A stretch of 41,642 nt of DNA from an uncultured Acetatifactor sp. (GTDB lineage: Bacteria > Bacillota > Clostridia > Lachnospirales > Lachnospiraceae). Position numbers and translations under genes: made by a program. Shown here one piece after another: positions 8,310-16,347 of this stretch; the stretch's first letter is position 1; every line of letters begins with the position of its first letter. The notes under the pieces were generated by a model. That model was not told where the DNA came from. It ran no database searches and worked only from the letters and a program-made list of their open reading frames with translations. The stretch covers positions 1 through 41,642 of the forward strand of contig CAJUGH010000034.1 in NCBI GenBank assembly GCA_910586215.1. The letters run 5' to 3'.

Positions 8310-8546
8310 ATGAAGGTTTGGATGGAATGTGCGGGACGGAAGATGCACTTGATGGGAAGGAAACTCATAGGAATGGGGATGAGAAAAGAGCCGGGAATCG
8401 ATGGGATCCTGGTTACAGTGGGACTGTGCATCATTGCCCTGCTGCTGTGTGTGGTGATGAAGGACAGTTTAAAGGCGTTTATCGAGACCATTGTGAATGC
8501 CATGACATCTGAGGCGCAGAATATCCTAAAAGGGGTGTCTTCATGA
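8310..8546 (+). CDS. Flp1-like small pilin
   Basis: 78 residues: a basic N-terminus, then KEPGIDGILVTVG leading into a hydrophobic helix (about 33-50) and a short amphipathic tail. This is the plan of the Flp1-like pilins of Gram-positive Tad loci, where the peptidase cuts after a Gly ahead of the hydrophobic stretch (here probably G29). It is the best candidate for the major pilus subunit. The ATG at 8310 has GAGAGG 9 nt upstream and is preferred to the TTG at 8280. Its stop overlaps the next gene as ATGA. Confidence 0.75.
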   Translation: MKVWMECAGRKMHLMGRKLIGMGMRKEPGIDGILVTVGLCIIALLLCVVMKDSLKAFIETIVNAMTSEAQNILKGVSS

Positions 8547-8899
8547 GCCGGGAGGAGGGCAGTGTGGGGGATCTTCTGGCAGCAGGACTTTGCATGCTGG
8601 CCATGACAGTACTGCTGCTGTCCTACATGGACAATGTGCAGTTGATCTATGGGAAGACGGCGGTGAGCCAGATTGCCAGGAAATACATTCTGCGGATGGA
8701 GACAACAGGAAGCCTCACGGAATCAGACAGGGTGCTGTTACTGCAGGAACTGGAAGCGGTGGGTGCCACGGAACTTGGGCTGGACGGCAGTTCCCTGGAA
8801 AGTGTGGGATATGGCAATCCTGTGATTCTTCTGATCCGGGGCAGACTGGAGGGGGAATATGCCTTTGAGGAAAAAAGGGTTTCTACTGCAAAATACTGA
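8543..8899 (+). CDS. Pilin-like membrane protein (DUF4320-like)
   Basis: 118 residues with one hydrophobic helix near the N-terminus (about 11-28) preceded by EEGSVGD, then a soluble part containing ARKYILRMETTGSL. That RKY-MET-G pattern resembles DUF4320 proteins, which sit in conjugative and Tad-like loci; this is from memory and unsearched. Likely a minor pseudopilin. Start overlaps the Flp1-like gene by 4 bp and the end overlaps the next gene by 41 bp, so the three are translated as a tight block. Confidence 0.7.
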   Translation: MSREEGSVGDLLAAGLCMLAMTVLLLSYMDNVQLIYGKTAVSQIARKYILRMETTGSLTESDRVLLLQELEAVGATELGLDGSSLESVGYGNPVILLIRGRLEGEYAFEEKRVSTAKY

Positions 8900-9572
8900 A
8901 CCCGGACAGGTGGAGTGGGCTGCAGGTGTGTTCTTTCTGCTATTTTTCGGGGTACTGCTCTGCAGCCTGCTACAGGTGGATCTCTTCAGAAGTTCCTCCC
9001 AGTACCTGGAGGATGCCCTGGCCCTGTCTAACTTAGCCTCCGCAGTGATTGATGTGGAAGAGTATGGTATCAGCCACAAGGTGAAGGTTGCCGATCCCAG
9101 ACAGGCATATGAGAGGTACAAAAGTGCAGTGCAGGGGAACCTGAACCTGGATGATAGCTGGGAATGCCCCAGAGAGGCCATCATTTCCGGGCCGGTGCAG
9201 GTGGTGAAGTACATATTGTACCATGTGAGCGGCAGCCAGGTGGAAATCTTCTATTTCGATGAAAATGGCTTGATGACAAGCTGGCGTGAGGTGCTGGGCA
9301 GTTGTGTGGCACCGGATGGCAACCAGATTGAAGCCACAGGGGTGTACAGTGAGATTTCCTACCAGGTAGAGGGGCTTCTGGGGATATGCACGAAAGCCCA
9401 TAAGGGGAAGCTGGTGGACATTGTGGGCCAGGGGGAGATCCAGGAGGGGGAGGAAGAAGGCGATGAAGGAAAGGAGCCGGAAGCCTCCCGGACAGGCCCG
9501 GATTCAATAGAGGAAGAAGCAACAGAGAGTAGCATGGGGACAGACTTGGAGCAAAAGGGAGACGGGGTATGA
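8859..9572 (+). CDS. TadE/F-like pseudopilin with acidic tail
   Basis: 237 residues. The N-terminus reads EPGQVEWAAG followed by a hydrophobic helix (about 20-39), as in TadE-type pseudopilins with their Gly and Glu at the processing site. A soluble domain of about 150 residues follows. The last 45 residues are rich in Glu, Gly and Asp and probably disordered. The ATG at 8859 lies inside the end of the previous gene behind a GGAGGGGG RBS. The stop overlaps the cpaB start (ATGA). Likely a minor pilus subunit or priming component; the exact role cannot be read from sequence. Confidence 0.65.
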   Translation: MPLRKKGFLLQNTEPGQVEWAAGVFFLLFFGVLLCSLLQVDLFRSSSQYLEDALALSNLASAVIDVEEYGISHKVKVADPRQAYERYKSAVQGNLNLDDSWECPREAIISGPVQVVKYILYHVSGSQVEIFYFDENGLMTSWREVLGSCVAPDGNQIEATGVYSEISYQVEGLLGICTKAHKGKLVDIVGQGEIQEGEEEGDEGKEPEASRTGPDSIEEEATESSMGTDLEQKGDGV

Positions 9573-10282
9573 GAGAGAGGAAAAGCAGAAGGGCTGACAG
9601 GGAAAAGAAGGGGATTTCCACCCAGGGCTTACAGACAGGTGGCGTGGTGGCAGCCCTGGTAGCCGCGGTGGCCATTTTTGTGGGTATGGTGCAGTTGGAG
9701 AAGAGAGTGCTGACACAATATGAGAAGGGAACCATCTATATTGCCCTGTGCCAGATTCCCAGGGGTGTAGAGATCACAGGGCAGAATTATGGGCAGTACT
9801 TCCAGGCCCGGGAACTGGATCGGAGCTGTATCCCGGCCACGGCCTTGGGGATGCCGGAACAGGTGGAGGGTCTGGTTCCGGTCTGGGACATAGAACCAGG
9901 GGTATTGCTCACCCAGGGAATGTTCCAGACACAGGAAGATATCCTGCGGGACCTGAAGGAACCTGTGGTGGCAGGTTTTAAGGCAGAAGACCTCTATCAG
10001 GTGGCAGGCGGCGTGCTGCGGGCCGGAGACAGGGTACATATCTATGCCGTGCAGGAGCAAAAGACAGTACTGGTCTGGCCGGATGTGTATGTACAGCAAG
10101 TGTTCGATGCCTCTGGCAAGGCCATTGCAAATGAGGATGGCAACACGGCGGCCCAGCGGGTGAATATATATCTGGACAGGGAAGACGTAGAGTCCTTCTA
10201 TGCCCAGTTGGCAAATGGCTCCCTGCGGGTGGTAAAGTGCGTAAAGTCAATAGAAAATCTAAGATCATGGCAGGAAGAATAG
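9569..10282 (+). CDS. cpaB: CpaB/RcpC-like pilus assembly protein with SAF domain
   Basis: 237 residues. A basic cytoplasmic start is followed by a single transmembrane helix (about 25-42) and an extracellular region. The latter begins with an SAF-type segment (the LCQIPRGVEITGQNY region and DIEPGVLLTQGMF). Next comes an RcpC-like part with GVLRAGDRVHIYAVQ and VQQVFD. CpaB proteins are periplasmic or surface parts of Tad machines; in a Gram-positive cell it should sit outside the membrane, possibly touching peptidoglycan. It overlaps the preceding gene by 4 bp, and a 13-bp gap precedes the lipoprotein gene. Confidence 0.85.
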   Translation: MRERKSRRADREKKGISTQGLQTGGVVAALVAAVAIFVGMVQLEKRVLTQYEKGTIYIALCQIPRGVEITGQNYGQYFQARELDRSCIPATALGMPEQVEGLVPVWDIEPGVLLTQGMFQTQEDILRDLKEPVVAGFKAEDLYQVAGGVLRAGDRVHIYAVQEQKTVLVWPDVYVQQVFDASGKAIANEDGNTAAQRVNIYLDREDVESFYAQLANGSLRVVKCVKSIENLRSWQEE

Positions 10283-10295
10283 TAGGGAGGTATGT

Positions 10296-10889
10296 ATGGA
10301 TCAGGGAAAGAAGAGCCGGCGCAGCCGGAGGAGAGCCTTGGCATGGCTGTTGACAGCAGTGGTATTTCTGGTCCTGGCCGGATGCGGCCATGTGGGGAAG
10401 AAGCTGAAAGGGGATACCAGTATGGGACTGGAATGGATACAGGAGATGGGGATATTGGGCACATGGCCCCTGGAGAAGGCAGCCATCACCTGCCATGGCG
10501 GGGATAAGGTGTATATTGGGCATGCCTATGAGAAGGTATACTGGCCGGGGGAACCTACCTGTCTGGGAGGAGGCACCTATCAGATGACCTGCGTCCGATG
10601 TGGGTATCTGGGAGAGGCAGGGGAGGAAGAGGCACTGCCCCATGTGCCTGTGGTCAGGGAGGAGGTCCATGGGGACTGTATGCATCCTACGGTTGAAGTA
10701 ACCAGTTGTGAAGTCTGCGGTATGGAACTGGGCAGGAATTCTTATTTTGTGGAGGAGCATGATTACCAGGAGAGCTTCGGCCAGGTATTTGACACAGTGA
10801 CACTGCAATGGGAGCAGAAGGGCTGCATGAAGTGCAGACGGTGCGGCACATTGCAGTCAAATATCCCGTCGCAAAGCAAAGCGCACTAA
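10296..10889 (+). CDS. Cysteine-rich lipoprotein of the pilus locus
   Basis: 197 residues with a lipoprotein signal: Arg-rich start, hydrophobic core and lipobox LAGC with the lipid-modified Cys at position 30. The mature part carries Cys pairs in zinc-ribbon spacing: CVRC (99/102), CEVC (138/141) and CMKCRRC (177/180/183), plus C66, C89 and C128. An extracellular metal-binding or disulfide-rebuilt fold is likely. It lies between cpaB and the giant surface protein, which has similar CxxC pairs. The last eight or so codons and the stop fall in a palindrome-rich insertion, so the native C-terminus has probably been replaced. No named family recognised. Confidence 0.75.
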   Translation: MDQGKKSRRSRRRALAWLLTAVVFLVLAGCGHVGKKLKGDTSMGLEWIQEMGILGTWPLEKAAITCHGGDKVYIGHAYEKVYWPGEPTCLGGGTYQMTCVRCGYLGEAGEEEALPHVPVVREEVHGDCMHPTVEVTSCEVCGMELGRNSYFVEEHDYQESFGQVFDTVTLQWEQKGCMKCRRCGTLQSNIPSQSKAH

Positions 10890-10978
10890 AGTGCGCGGGC
10901 ATCAAACTTGAAGCGCCCCAAGGGGCGGAGCATTTGACCCTCGCGGCAGTCGCCAAATGCCTGCTTGCAGGCATTTGG
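10881..10978. repeat. Hairpin-dense element between lipoprotein and giant protein genes
   Basis: Three perfect hairpins in about 100 bp: GCGCAC-taaa-GTGCGC (10881-10896), CGCCCC-aa-GGGGCG (10914-10927) and CCAAATGCCTGC-tt-GCAGGCATTTGG (10953-10978). A CCCTCGCGG block lies between the second and third, and a related CTCGCGGG follows. The element supplies the stop codon of the lipoprotein gene and ends just before the RBS of the next gene. It resembles REP/BIME-style non-coding repeats rather than a protein-coding mobile element. Confidence 0.7.
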
Positions 10979-11011
10979 CTCGTTGCTCGCGGGAATAAAG
11001 GGGAGGAAAGA

Positions 11012-14000
11012 GTGGGTATAGATTGGAAAAAGGCGAGACTGTGGGCAGGGCTTTTTCTGGTGCTGGCCATGTGGGGGATACCTGTTCAGAGGATCCTGGC
11101 AGTTCCGGCACAGACTATTTACAACAGTTCCTATGTATCATTCGGGCCGGATGGGAAGGCCTGGACTACCAGGGGGAAGGCTACAGGGTATACCTGGTAT
11201 GAGAAGGGTACCACTGTGGAGACAGGGATCCCCTCCTCCCTGCGCAGTCCGGGCCAGGGAGAGCATGTCTACTGGGCGCAGAAGACGGGGACTCTGCCTG
11301 TTGGAAAATGGGTGGTGCAGCTGAAGAGTGGACATTGCATCCACAACAATTATCCCAGGGAGGGCACGGACTGGCACGGGCTGGACTTCGGAAGGCAAAA
11401 GTGCAGACAGTACTATGATTCCGGGTGGATCGCTTATTGTGCAGACTGCGGGGGAAACTTGACGGATATGTTCATATATATGGACAGGGCGGCGGCAGCC
11501 TCCATTGATTATCTGGACCTGGGGACGGGCATGAGCTATTATTACCTCTGCCCACATTGCAGGAACCTGGAACAGGGGGTAAGCTTGCATAGCCATGTGT
11601 GCAAAGCCATTTCCTGGAACCAGTATAAAGTACTCTATGATGCCAACTGCCAGGGACGCCACGGCGGGCATATGGTGCCCAGCACCCATATGTACAACAA
11701 TGCCACAACATACCAGGGGATGCCGGTGACACCCATCACCCATCTGACCAGGAACCAGTATATCCGTATCGGGTATGAATTTGTGGAGTGGAATACCAGG
11801 GCGGATGGAACGGGGACGGCTTATGGGGACGAGGAGGAGATATGGAACCTGACGCAGGCAGACTGCCATGTAAAAGATACCTGGACAGAAGGAAACCAGG
11901 GGATAGTGACACTGTATGCCCAGTGGCGTCCATCCAAAAGTATTCTGCAGGTGGATCCGGCAGGAGGTTCCTATGGAGGAAACAGGGCAGTCACTTCTGT
12001 GACAGGAAATTATGGGGAGCATTATGTGCTGGACACCGGGCTGGTGGAGGCCCCGGCGGGGTATAGGATCTCCTTTGAGACAAACGGTGGCAGCCCTGTG
12101 GCGCCTTTGACAGGTACCCAGCATTTTGTAGAGTGGAGCATGGTACAGCCATTTGGAGGACGTCTGCGGGAAGAGACTTACTATTACATAGCCCCGGACG
12201 GCACGGTGGATACCATCCAGGCCAGATATGCCCCGGATCCGGTTTTTTTACCTGCCACATCAAAACAGGGATTCTCTTTCGGGGGCTGGTATTATGATGC
12301 TGGATTTGGGAAGCCTGCAGGTGGGGCAGGTGCCTCGGTGATTCCCTCTGGGGATCTGGTGCTGTATGCCCAGTGGATTGACCTGCAGCTTGCCTCCCGG
12401 GATAACTATGCAGTGTCAGGAGGCAGAGGGGCGGTGGACTTGTCCTGGTCCCAGTCCGATGGAAAAGGTAAGGTCTACCGGGTCAGTCAGAGCAGGGATG
12501 GGGAGACCTGGACGGCGGTCAACGGAACCGATGACATCAGCAACGGCCGCAGGGTGGAAGAGCACTATGCATATGGGGGCCGTGCCGTGGAATATACGGT
12601 TCCCTATACGGGGCTGTATACTTTGAAGGGAAACGGTGCCCAGGGGGCAGACTATGGAATGTATACAGGCGGTCTGGGAGGGCAGACTGTCATGGAGGTG
12701 TGGCTGGAAAAAGGAGAGAAACTCACCATTACAACAGGGGGCCGGGATGGTTATGAGAACGGCGGGAAGGCTTCTGTCTATGGCAGTGGTGGAGGCGCTA
12801 CCACCATTACCAGCAACAGGAAGGGACTTCTGCTGGTTGCTGGGGGTGGAGGCGGTGCGTCCCCGGACGGGGAAGGGGGACCAGGAGGCAGCACGGCAGG
12901 TATCATCCAAGGTGGAAAAGGACAGGACGGCATGACCGGAGGAGGCGGAGGATACCAGGGAGGTGTGGCAGGGGAGCGCATTGTGCATCACCACAACGAG
13001 GCATGCTACATCCAGTCGGGATACAATGCCCTGGCAGACAATGCATCCATCGGGTATAAGGCATATAGAAATCTATCCTCAAGATCTTATTGGAGCGATG
13101 GGTTTCACAATATTATCCGGAATTCGATTCTGGGGGACAGGAACCATCTGATACCAGTCCTGGGCAATGCACAGCTGAAACTGGACATCCATATGAGGGC
13201 TGGCCACAACCATTATGGCGGGTTTGCGGAAGATGTGTACATAGGGGTTTACGACCAGAATGGCAACTGTTTTTTCCGGAAGACATACTGGGAACTGGTG
13301 AACCTATATAACCGGGAACACAGTGGTATGCAGCCGGGAAGCCGTAAGAAACCATCTTTTACTGTCCTGTATAAACGGGATGAGGAAACGGGAAGCTTTA
13401 ACAGTAGCTGGACCTTATGGACCAAGGATGGGTTCCAGGTCAGCCAGGATGTGTTCTACGCAGACGGCAGCAGTGGAATTGTTAGGGAGTATTATGACAC
13501 AAGGCGCAATTTCCTAAGAAGGGAAGGAACATGGGCCAATCGTGTTGCCGAACCTTTCCTGCCACAGATAGAGTGGGAGGGCACCTGGTTCTGGCATGAG
13601 GAAGCGGCAAGTTACCGGTATGTGATTGACCTGCCACAGGATGTGACAGGACTCTATGTGGTGGCCTACAGCCATACCAGGGAGGGCACAGATGGAGGCA
13701 TTGCCTATCGGAATGTCACACTGCTGGGAGGACGGTGGGCTGCCTGCGGATACCAGGAAGGACAGGTGGTCAGTTCTATGCCGGCCTATGGAGGAAGCAG
13801 CTATGTGAACACAGCCCATGCCTATGATTATACCCAGACAGCGGGTATACATAAGGGAGACGGCGATGTCTTGATTTGTTCAGAGAGGATTGGATATGTG
13901 GAGACTTTATCTATGGAAGGGGTACAGGCCCCGGACCTGGCAGCGCCGGATGCAGTTTCCCAGGAAGTGACCCTGGAGCCGGGAGAGGACAACCAGGTTC

Positions 14001-15529
14001 TTGTGACCTGGAAGGAGCCAGGAGATGCTGGTACGGCATATTACCATAAGGTGGAATCCTACCTGCCAGGTTCGGAAGAAATGCTGTGCCGGTCCAATAT
14101 CACAAGGAATACCCTGGTGTCTGGCATCCGGGGATACTATGTGCTGGTGGATGAAGAAGAGGCCACAGAGGTTACGGAAGCAAATGGAAAGCTATGCCAG
14201 GGTACAAGGGCAGCAGTTGACTTTCTGGACAATGGACAGGCCCAGGTAAAATACCTGCATGTGGCGCCAGTGGACGTGGCTGGGAATAGGGGTGTTACCA
14301 CACACATTCCCGTGGAAAATGCCAAAGGAAATGTCCCCTGGAAACTGTACACCCGGCAGATGGAGATAGAAGAGGGAGAGAATGTCTACCAGGGCGGCGG
14401 ATATAAGACCTGGTATGTGAAAAGTGATGGAAAAACACCGTTTGCACTGCGCTGCAAGACCTATATGGAAGGGATTGCCACCAGAGAGTACCAGCCCAAT
14501 TATACTATTTTTGAGTTTGTTCCTGGATCCGGCACCCACACAGAAAAGGGGAGGGATGCAGCCAGGCATATTCTGTATACGCCTTCCTGCGCAATCCAGA
14601 AGACGGATATCCGTACGGAGGCAGCAGGAATCCGATATGCATCGGAGGGAGATCCGCTTCCGGCCATCTATCCATATGGTTTTACAGTGAGATCCCAGGA
14701 AAACAGGAATCTGGAAGCCTTGCAGAAATTTACCCTGGCACCGGAACTGTCGGGAGAGAGGATCCGCATCCTGCCCGTGGCCGGGGCTGACTGGAAGGGA
14801 ACGAGCGTATACTCAGAGTATGCAAAGGACCAGGCCAATGGGATGACGGTGATTGCAGACGGGGAAGGACCTGTGATAAGCGGCATGGAGATCCTGGAAC
14901 AGAGAGAACTGATTGAGTGGGGCAGGGAGAATATCACATTGCAGATATCTGCGGTGGACCTGTTGTCCGGCTTAAAGGACCTTACTGTCACAATCGTGAA
15001 CACGGACAACGACTGTAGACAGACCTGGACAGCAGATGGTGATGGTGTCATTCAAGTGGAACTGACAGCCGATGAGCCGATTTACAGTGGCAGCTTTACC
15101 GTTACGGCCAGGGCGGTGGACCAGGTGGGCAATGTGACAGAGGTGGTAAGCAGTGTTACGGAATTTGCCCTGGAGGCCTATGTGGAGAGAATCCTGCCGC
15201 CTCACGATCCAGTGTTTAAGAGGGGAGAAAGCGGTATTCTTACCATAACAGTACGCGGATATGCGGAGCGCGTGGAGGTGGAATTCCCGGAGGAAATGGC
15301 AAACCAATGCCCTGGACTGAACCAGACATACGTCTATACAGACAGGCCCTCCTACGTACAGGAAGAAAAGCAGCAGTTTATGATTCCTCTGGATATACCG
15401 GTGGATCAGCAATACAGTATAACGGTGCGGGCCTTCAAGGGAGAAGAGAAGCTGGAAGAACATCCTGCCGTGGGGGTCATCCAGGTGGAAGGAACCATTT
15501 TGGATGAGATCCGCACCAGACTGCGATGA
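11012..15529 (+). CDS. Giant secreted surface protein with InlB-like repeats and ALK-like glycine-rich domain
   Basis: 1505 residues. The GTG at 11012 has GGGAGG 5 nt upstream and yields a clean signal peptide (KKAR, hydrophobic core, likely cut after AVPA at 33); the longer open frame only reads through the upstream repeat. Order of modules: a Cys-rich N-terminal domain (about 100-200, with CADC and CPHC); two InlB/List_Bact-type repeats (about 205-306 and 350-456), each ending LYAQW; a fibronectin-III-like segment; and a glycine-rich domain (about 530-650). Next is a beta-rich central domain (about 670-915) starting after an HHHNEACY segment. The C-terminus has Ig-like modules with LSGLKDLTVTI and AVDQVGNVTEV. 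No LPXTG motif, transmembrane anchor or dockerin is visible. Embedded in the Tad operon, it is the obvious candidate for a pilus-associated adhesin or tip protein (inference). Confidence 0.85.
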   Translation: MGIDWKKARLWAGLFLVLAMWGIPVQRILAVPAQTIYNSSYVSFGPDGKAWTTRGKATGYTWYEKGTTVETGIPSSLRSPGQGEHVYWAQKTGTLPVGKWVVQLKSGHCIHNNYPREGTDWHGLDFGRQKCRQYYDSGWIAYCADCGGNLTDMFIYMDRAAAASIDYLDLGTGMSYYYLCPHCRNLEQGVSLHSHVCKAISWNQYKVLYDANCQGRHGGHMVPSTHMYNNATTYQGMPVTPITHLTRNQYIRIGYEFVEWNTRADGTGTAYGDEEEIWNLTQADCHVKDTWTEGNQGIVTLYAQWRPSKSILQVDPAGGSYGGNRAVTSVTGNYGEHYVLDTGLVEAPAGYRISFETNGGSPVAPLTGTQHFVEWSMVQPFGGRLREETYYYIAPDGTVDTIQARYAPDPVFLPATSKQGFSFGGWYYDAGFGKPAGGAGASVIPSGDLVLYAQWIDLQLASRDNYAVSGGRGAVDLSWSQSDGKGKVYRVSQSRDGETWTAVNGTDDISNGRRVEEHYAYGGRAVEYTVPYTGLYTLKGNGAQGADYGMYTGGLGGQTVMEVWLEKGEKLTITTGGRDGYENGGKASVYGSGGGATTITSNRKGLLLVAGGGGGASPDGEGGPGGSTAGIIQGGKGQDGMTGGGGGYQGGVAGERIVHHHNEACYIQSGYNALADNASIGYKAYRNLSSRSYWSDGFHNIIRNSILGDRNHLIPVLGNAQLKLDIHMRAGHNHYGGFAEDVYIGVYDQNGNCFFRKTYWELVNLYNREHSGMQPGSRKKPSFTVLYKRDEETGSFNSSWTLWTKDGFQVSQDVFYADGSSGIVREYYDTRRNFLRREGTWANRVAEPFLPQIEWEGTWFWHEEAASYRYVIDLPQDVTGLYVVAYSHTREGTDGGIAYRNVTLLGGRWAACGYQEGQVVSSMPAYGGSSYVNTAHAYDYTQTAGIHKGDGDVLICSERIGYVETLSMEGVQAPDLAAPDAVSQEVTLEPGEDNQVLVTWKEPGDAGTAYYHKVESYLPGSEEMLCRSNITRNTLVSGIRGYYVLVDEEEATEVTEANGKLCQGTRAAVDFLDNGQAQVKYLHVAPVDVAGNRGVTTHIPVENAKGNVPWKLYTRQMEIEEGENVYQGGGYKTWYVKSDGKTPFALRCKTYMEGIATREYQPNYTIFEFVPGSGTHTEKGRDAARHILYTPSCAIQKTDIRTEAAGIRYASEGDPLPAIYPYGFTVRSQENRNLEALQKFTLAPELSGERIRILPVAGADWKGTSVYSEYAKDQANGMTVIADGEGPVISGMEILEQRELIEWGRENITLQISAVDLLSGLKDLTVTIVNTDNDCRQTWTADGDGVIQVELTADEPIYSGSFTVTARAVDQVGNVTEVVSSVTEFALEAYVERILPPHDPVFKRGESGILTITVRGYAERVEVEFPEEMANQCPGLNQTYVYTDRPSYVQEEKQQFMIPLDIPVDQQYSITVRAFKGEEKLEEHPAVGVIQVEGTILDEIRTRLR

Positions 15530-16218
15530 CCGCGGTGATTCTGGGGGTGGTGGCAGGGGGACTGGCCTGGATCAGATGGCTGGACCCCCATACTCCCATC
15601 CCCGTCACCAGAAGATGCCGTATGGCAGTACTGGCAGGGGGGATAGCAGGCAGTCTGCCAGTATGGTATCTGACAGGCACAGGGGACTATCTGGCAAAGC
15701 TGCTTCTGGCAGTGATCTGGGGCTGCTTTCTCCTGGCCTGTATCACGGATGTGGCCATCTGCCAGGTGTACAATTTTGTGTGGTGGATTTCCGGGGCGGC
15801 GGCCCTGGTGCTGCTGTGGCTGCGGTGCCGTCTGCCCCATACATTCAGTTTGCCAGGGGCAAGTAATGGGACAGATGGAATAGAAGCCATGGGTGCCATC
15901 CTTGTAGTCCCTGGCAGTATGGTGGCCCTGGCAGCGTTCTGTGTGCTTCAACTGCTCTTATTCGCGAGATTGTACGGGCTGGCAGATTGTTATGCATTCT
16001 GTGTCTGTGCCCTGGTGGAATGTGCCTATGGGGCAGGTATGAGGGAGTATCTGATGCATATGCTGCTGGCTGTGGTACTGTTGCTGCCCATACAGGCAGT
16101 GAAGAGGAACTTGAACAGATATGGCAACTTGAAGAAGCCGGTTCCTTTTCTGCCTTACATCACCATTTCCTTTTATCTGGTATTTTTTCTGAAATATTTT
16201 GGAAGAACAGTTGTGTGA
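15526..16218 (+). CDS. A24-family prepilin peptidase
   Basis: Membrane aspartyl protease of 230 residues with about six hydrophobic helices. The first catalytic Asp is in CITDVAICQVYN, matching the D-x(6)-PN-type motif of TadV/CpaA enzymes. The second is in YGLADCYAF, which stands where the family has GxGD; the third position is Ala here. The C-terminus ends with the typical PFLPYI segment. It should cleave the three pilin-like proteins encoded upstream. The start overlaps the stop of the giant protein gene (ATGA), so it is translationally coupled and closes the pilus locus. Confidence 0.85.
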   Translation: MTAVILGVVAGGLAWIRWLDPHTPIPVTRRCRMAVLAGGIAGSLPVWYLTGTGDYLAKLLLAVIWGCFLLACITDVAICQVYNFVWWISGAAALVLLWLRCRLPHTFSLPGASNGTDGIEAMGAILVVPGSMVALAAFCVLQLLLFARLYGLADCYAFCVCALVECAYGAGMREYLMHMLLAVVLLLPIQAVKRNLNRYGNLKKPVPFLPYITISFYLVFFLKYFGRTVV

Positions 16219-16269
16219 CGGCCTTCTTTTTGGTATGATGATAACTGTTTGGACAGAGGAAACGGTAGG

Positions 16270-16309
16270 TCTGGCAGGTGACATGGGAATCTGGCAAGTG
16301 ACATGGAAA
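16270..16309 (+). repeat. 20-bp tandem duplication before the glycosyltransferase gene
   Basis: Two adjacent 20-nt units (16270-16289 and 16290-16309), both starting TCTGGCA and containing GTGACATGG, with three differences. The second unit spans the ATG at 16303, which supports the downstream start at 16348. Confidence 0.7.
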
Positions 16310-16347
16310 ATGGCCGGAAGCATTTCCCGGAGAGGCAGGACGGTGGC

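Noticed and set aside
10808..11011. N-terminal extension of the giant protein gene
   Set aside because: The frame is open but runs through the end of the lipoprotein gene and a palindromic element; a GTG with strong RBS and a proper signal peptide follows at 11012.
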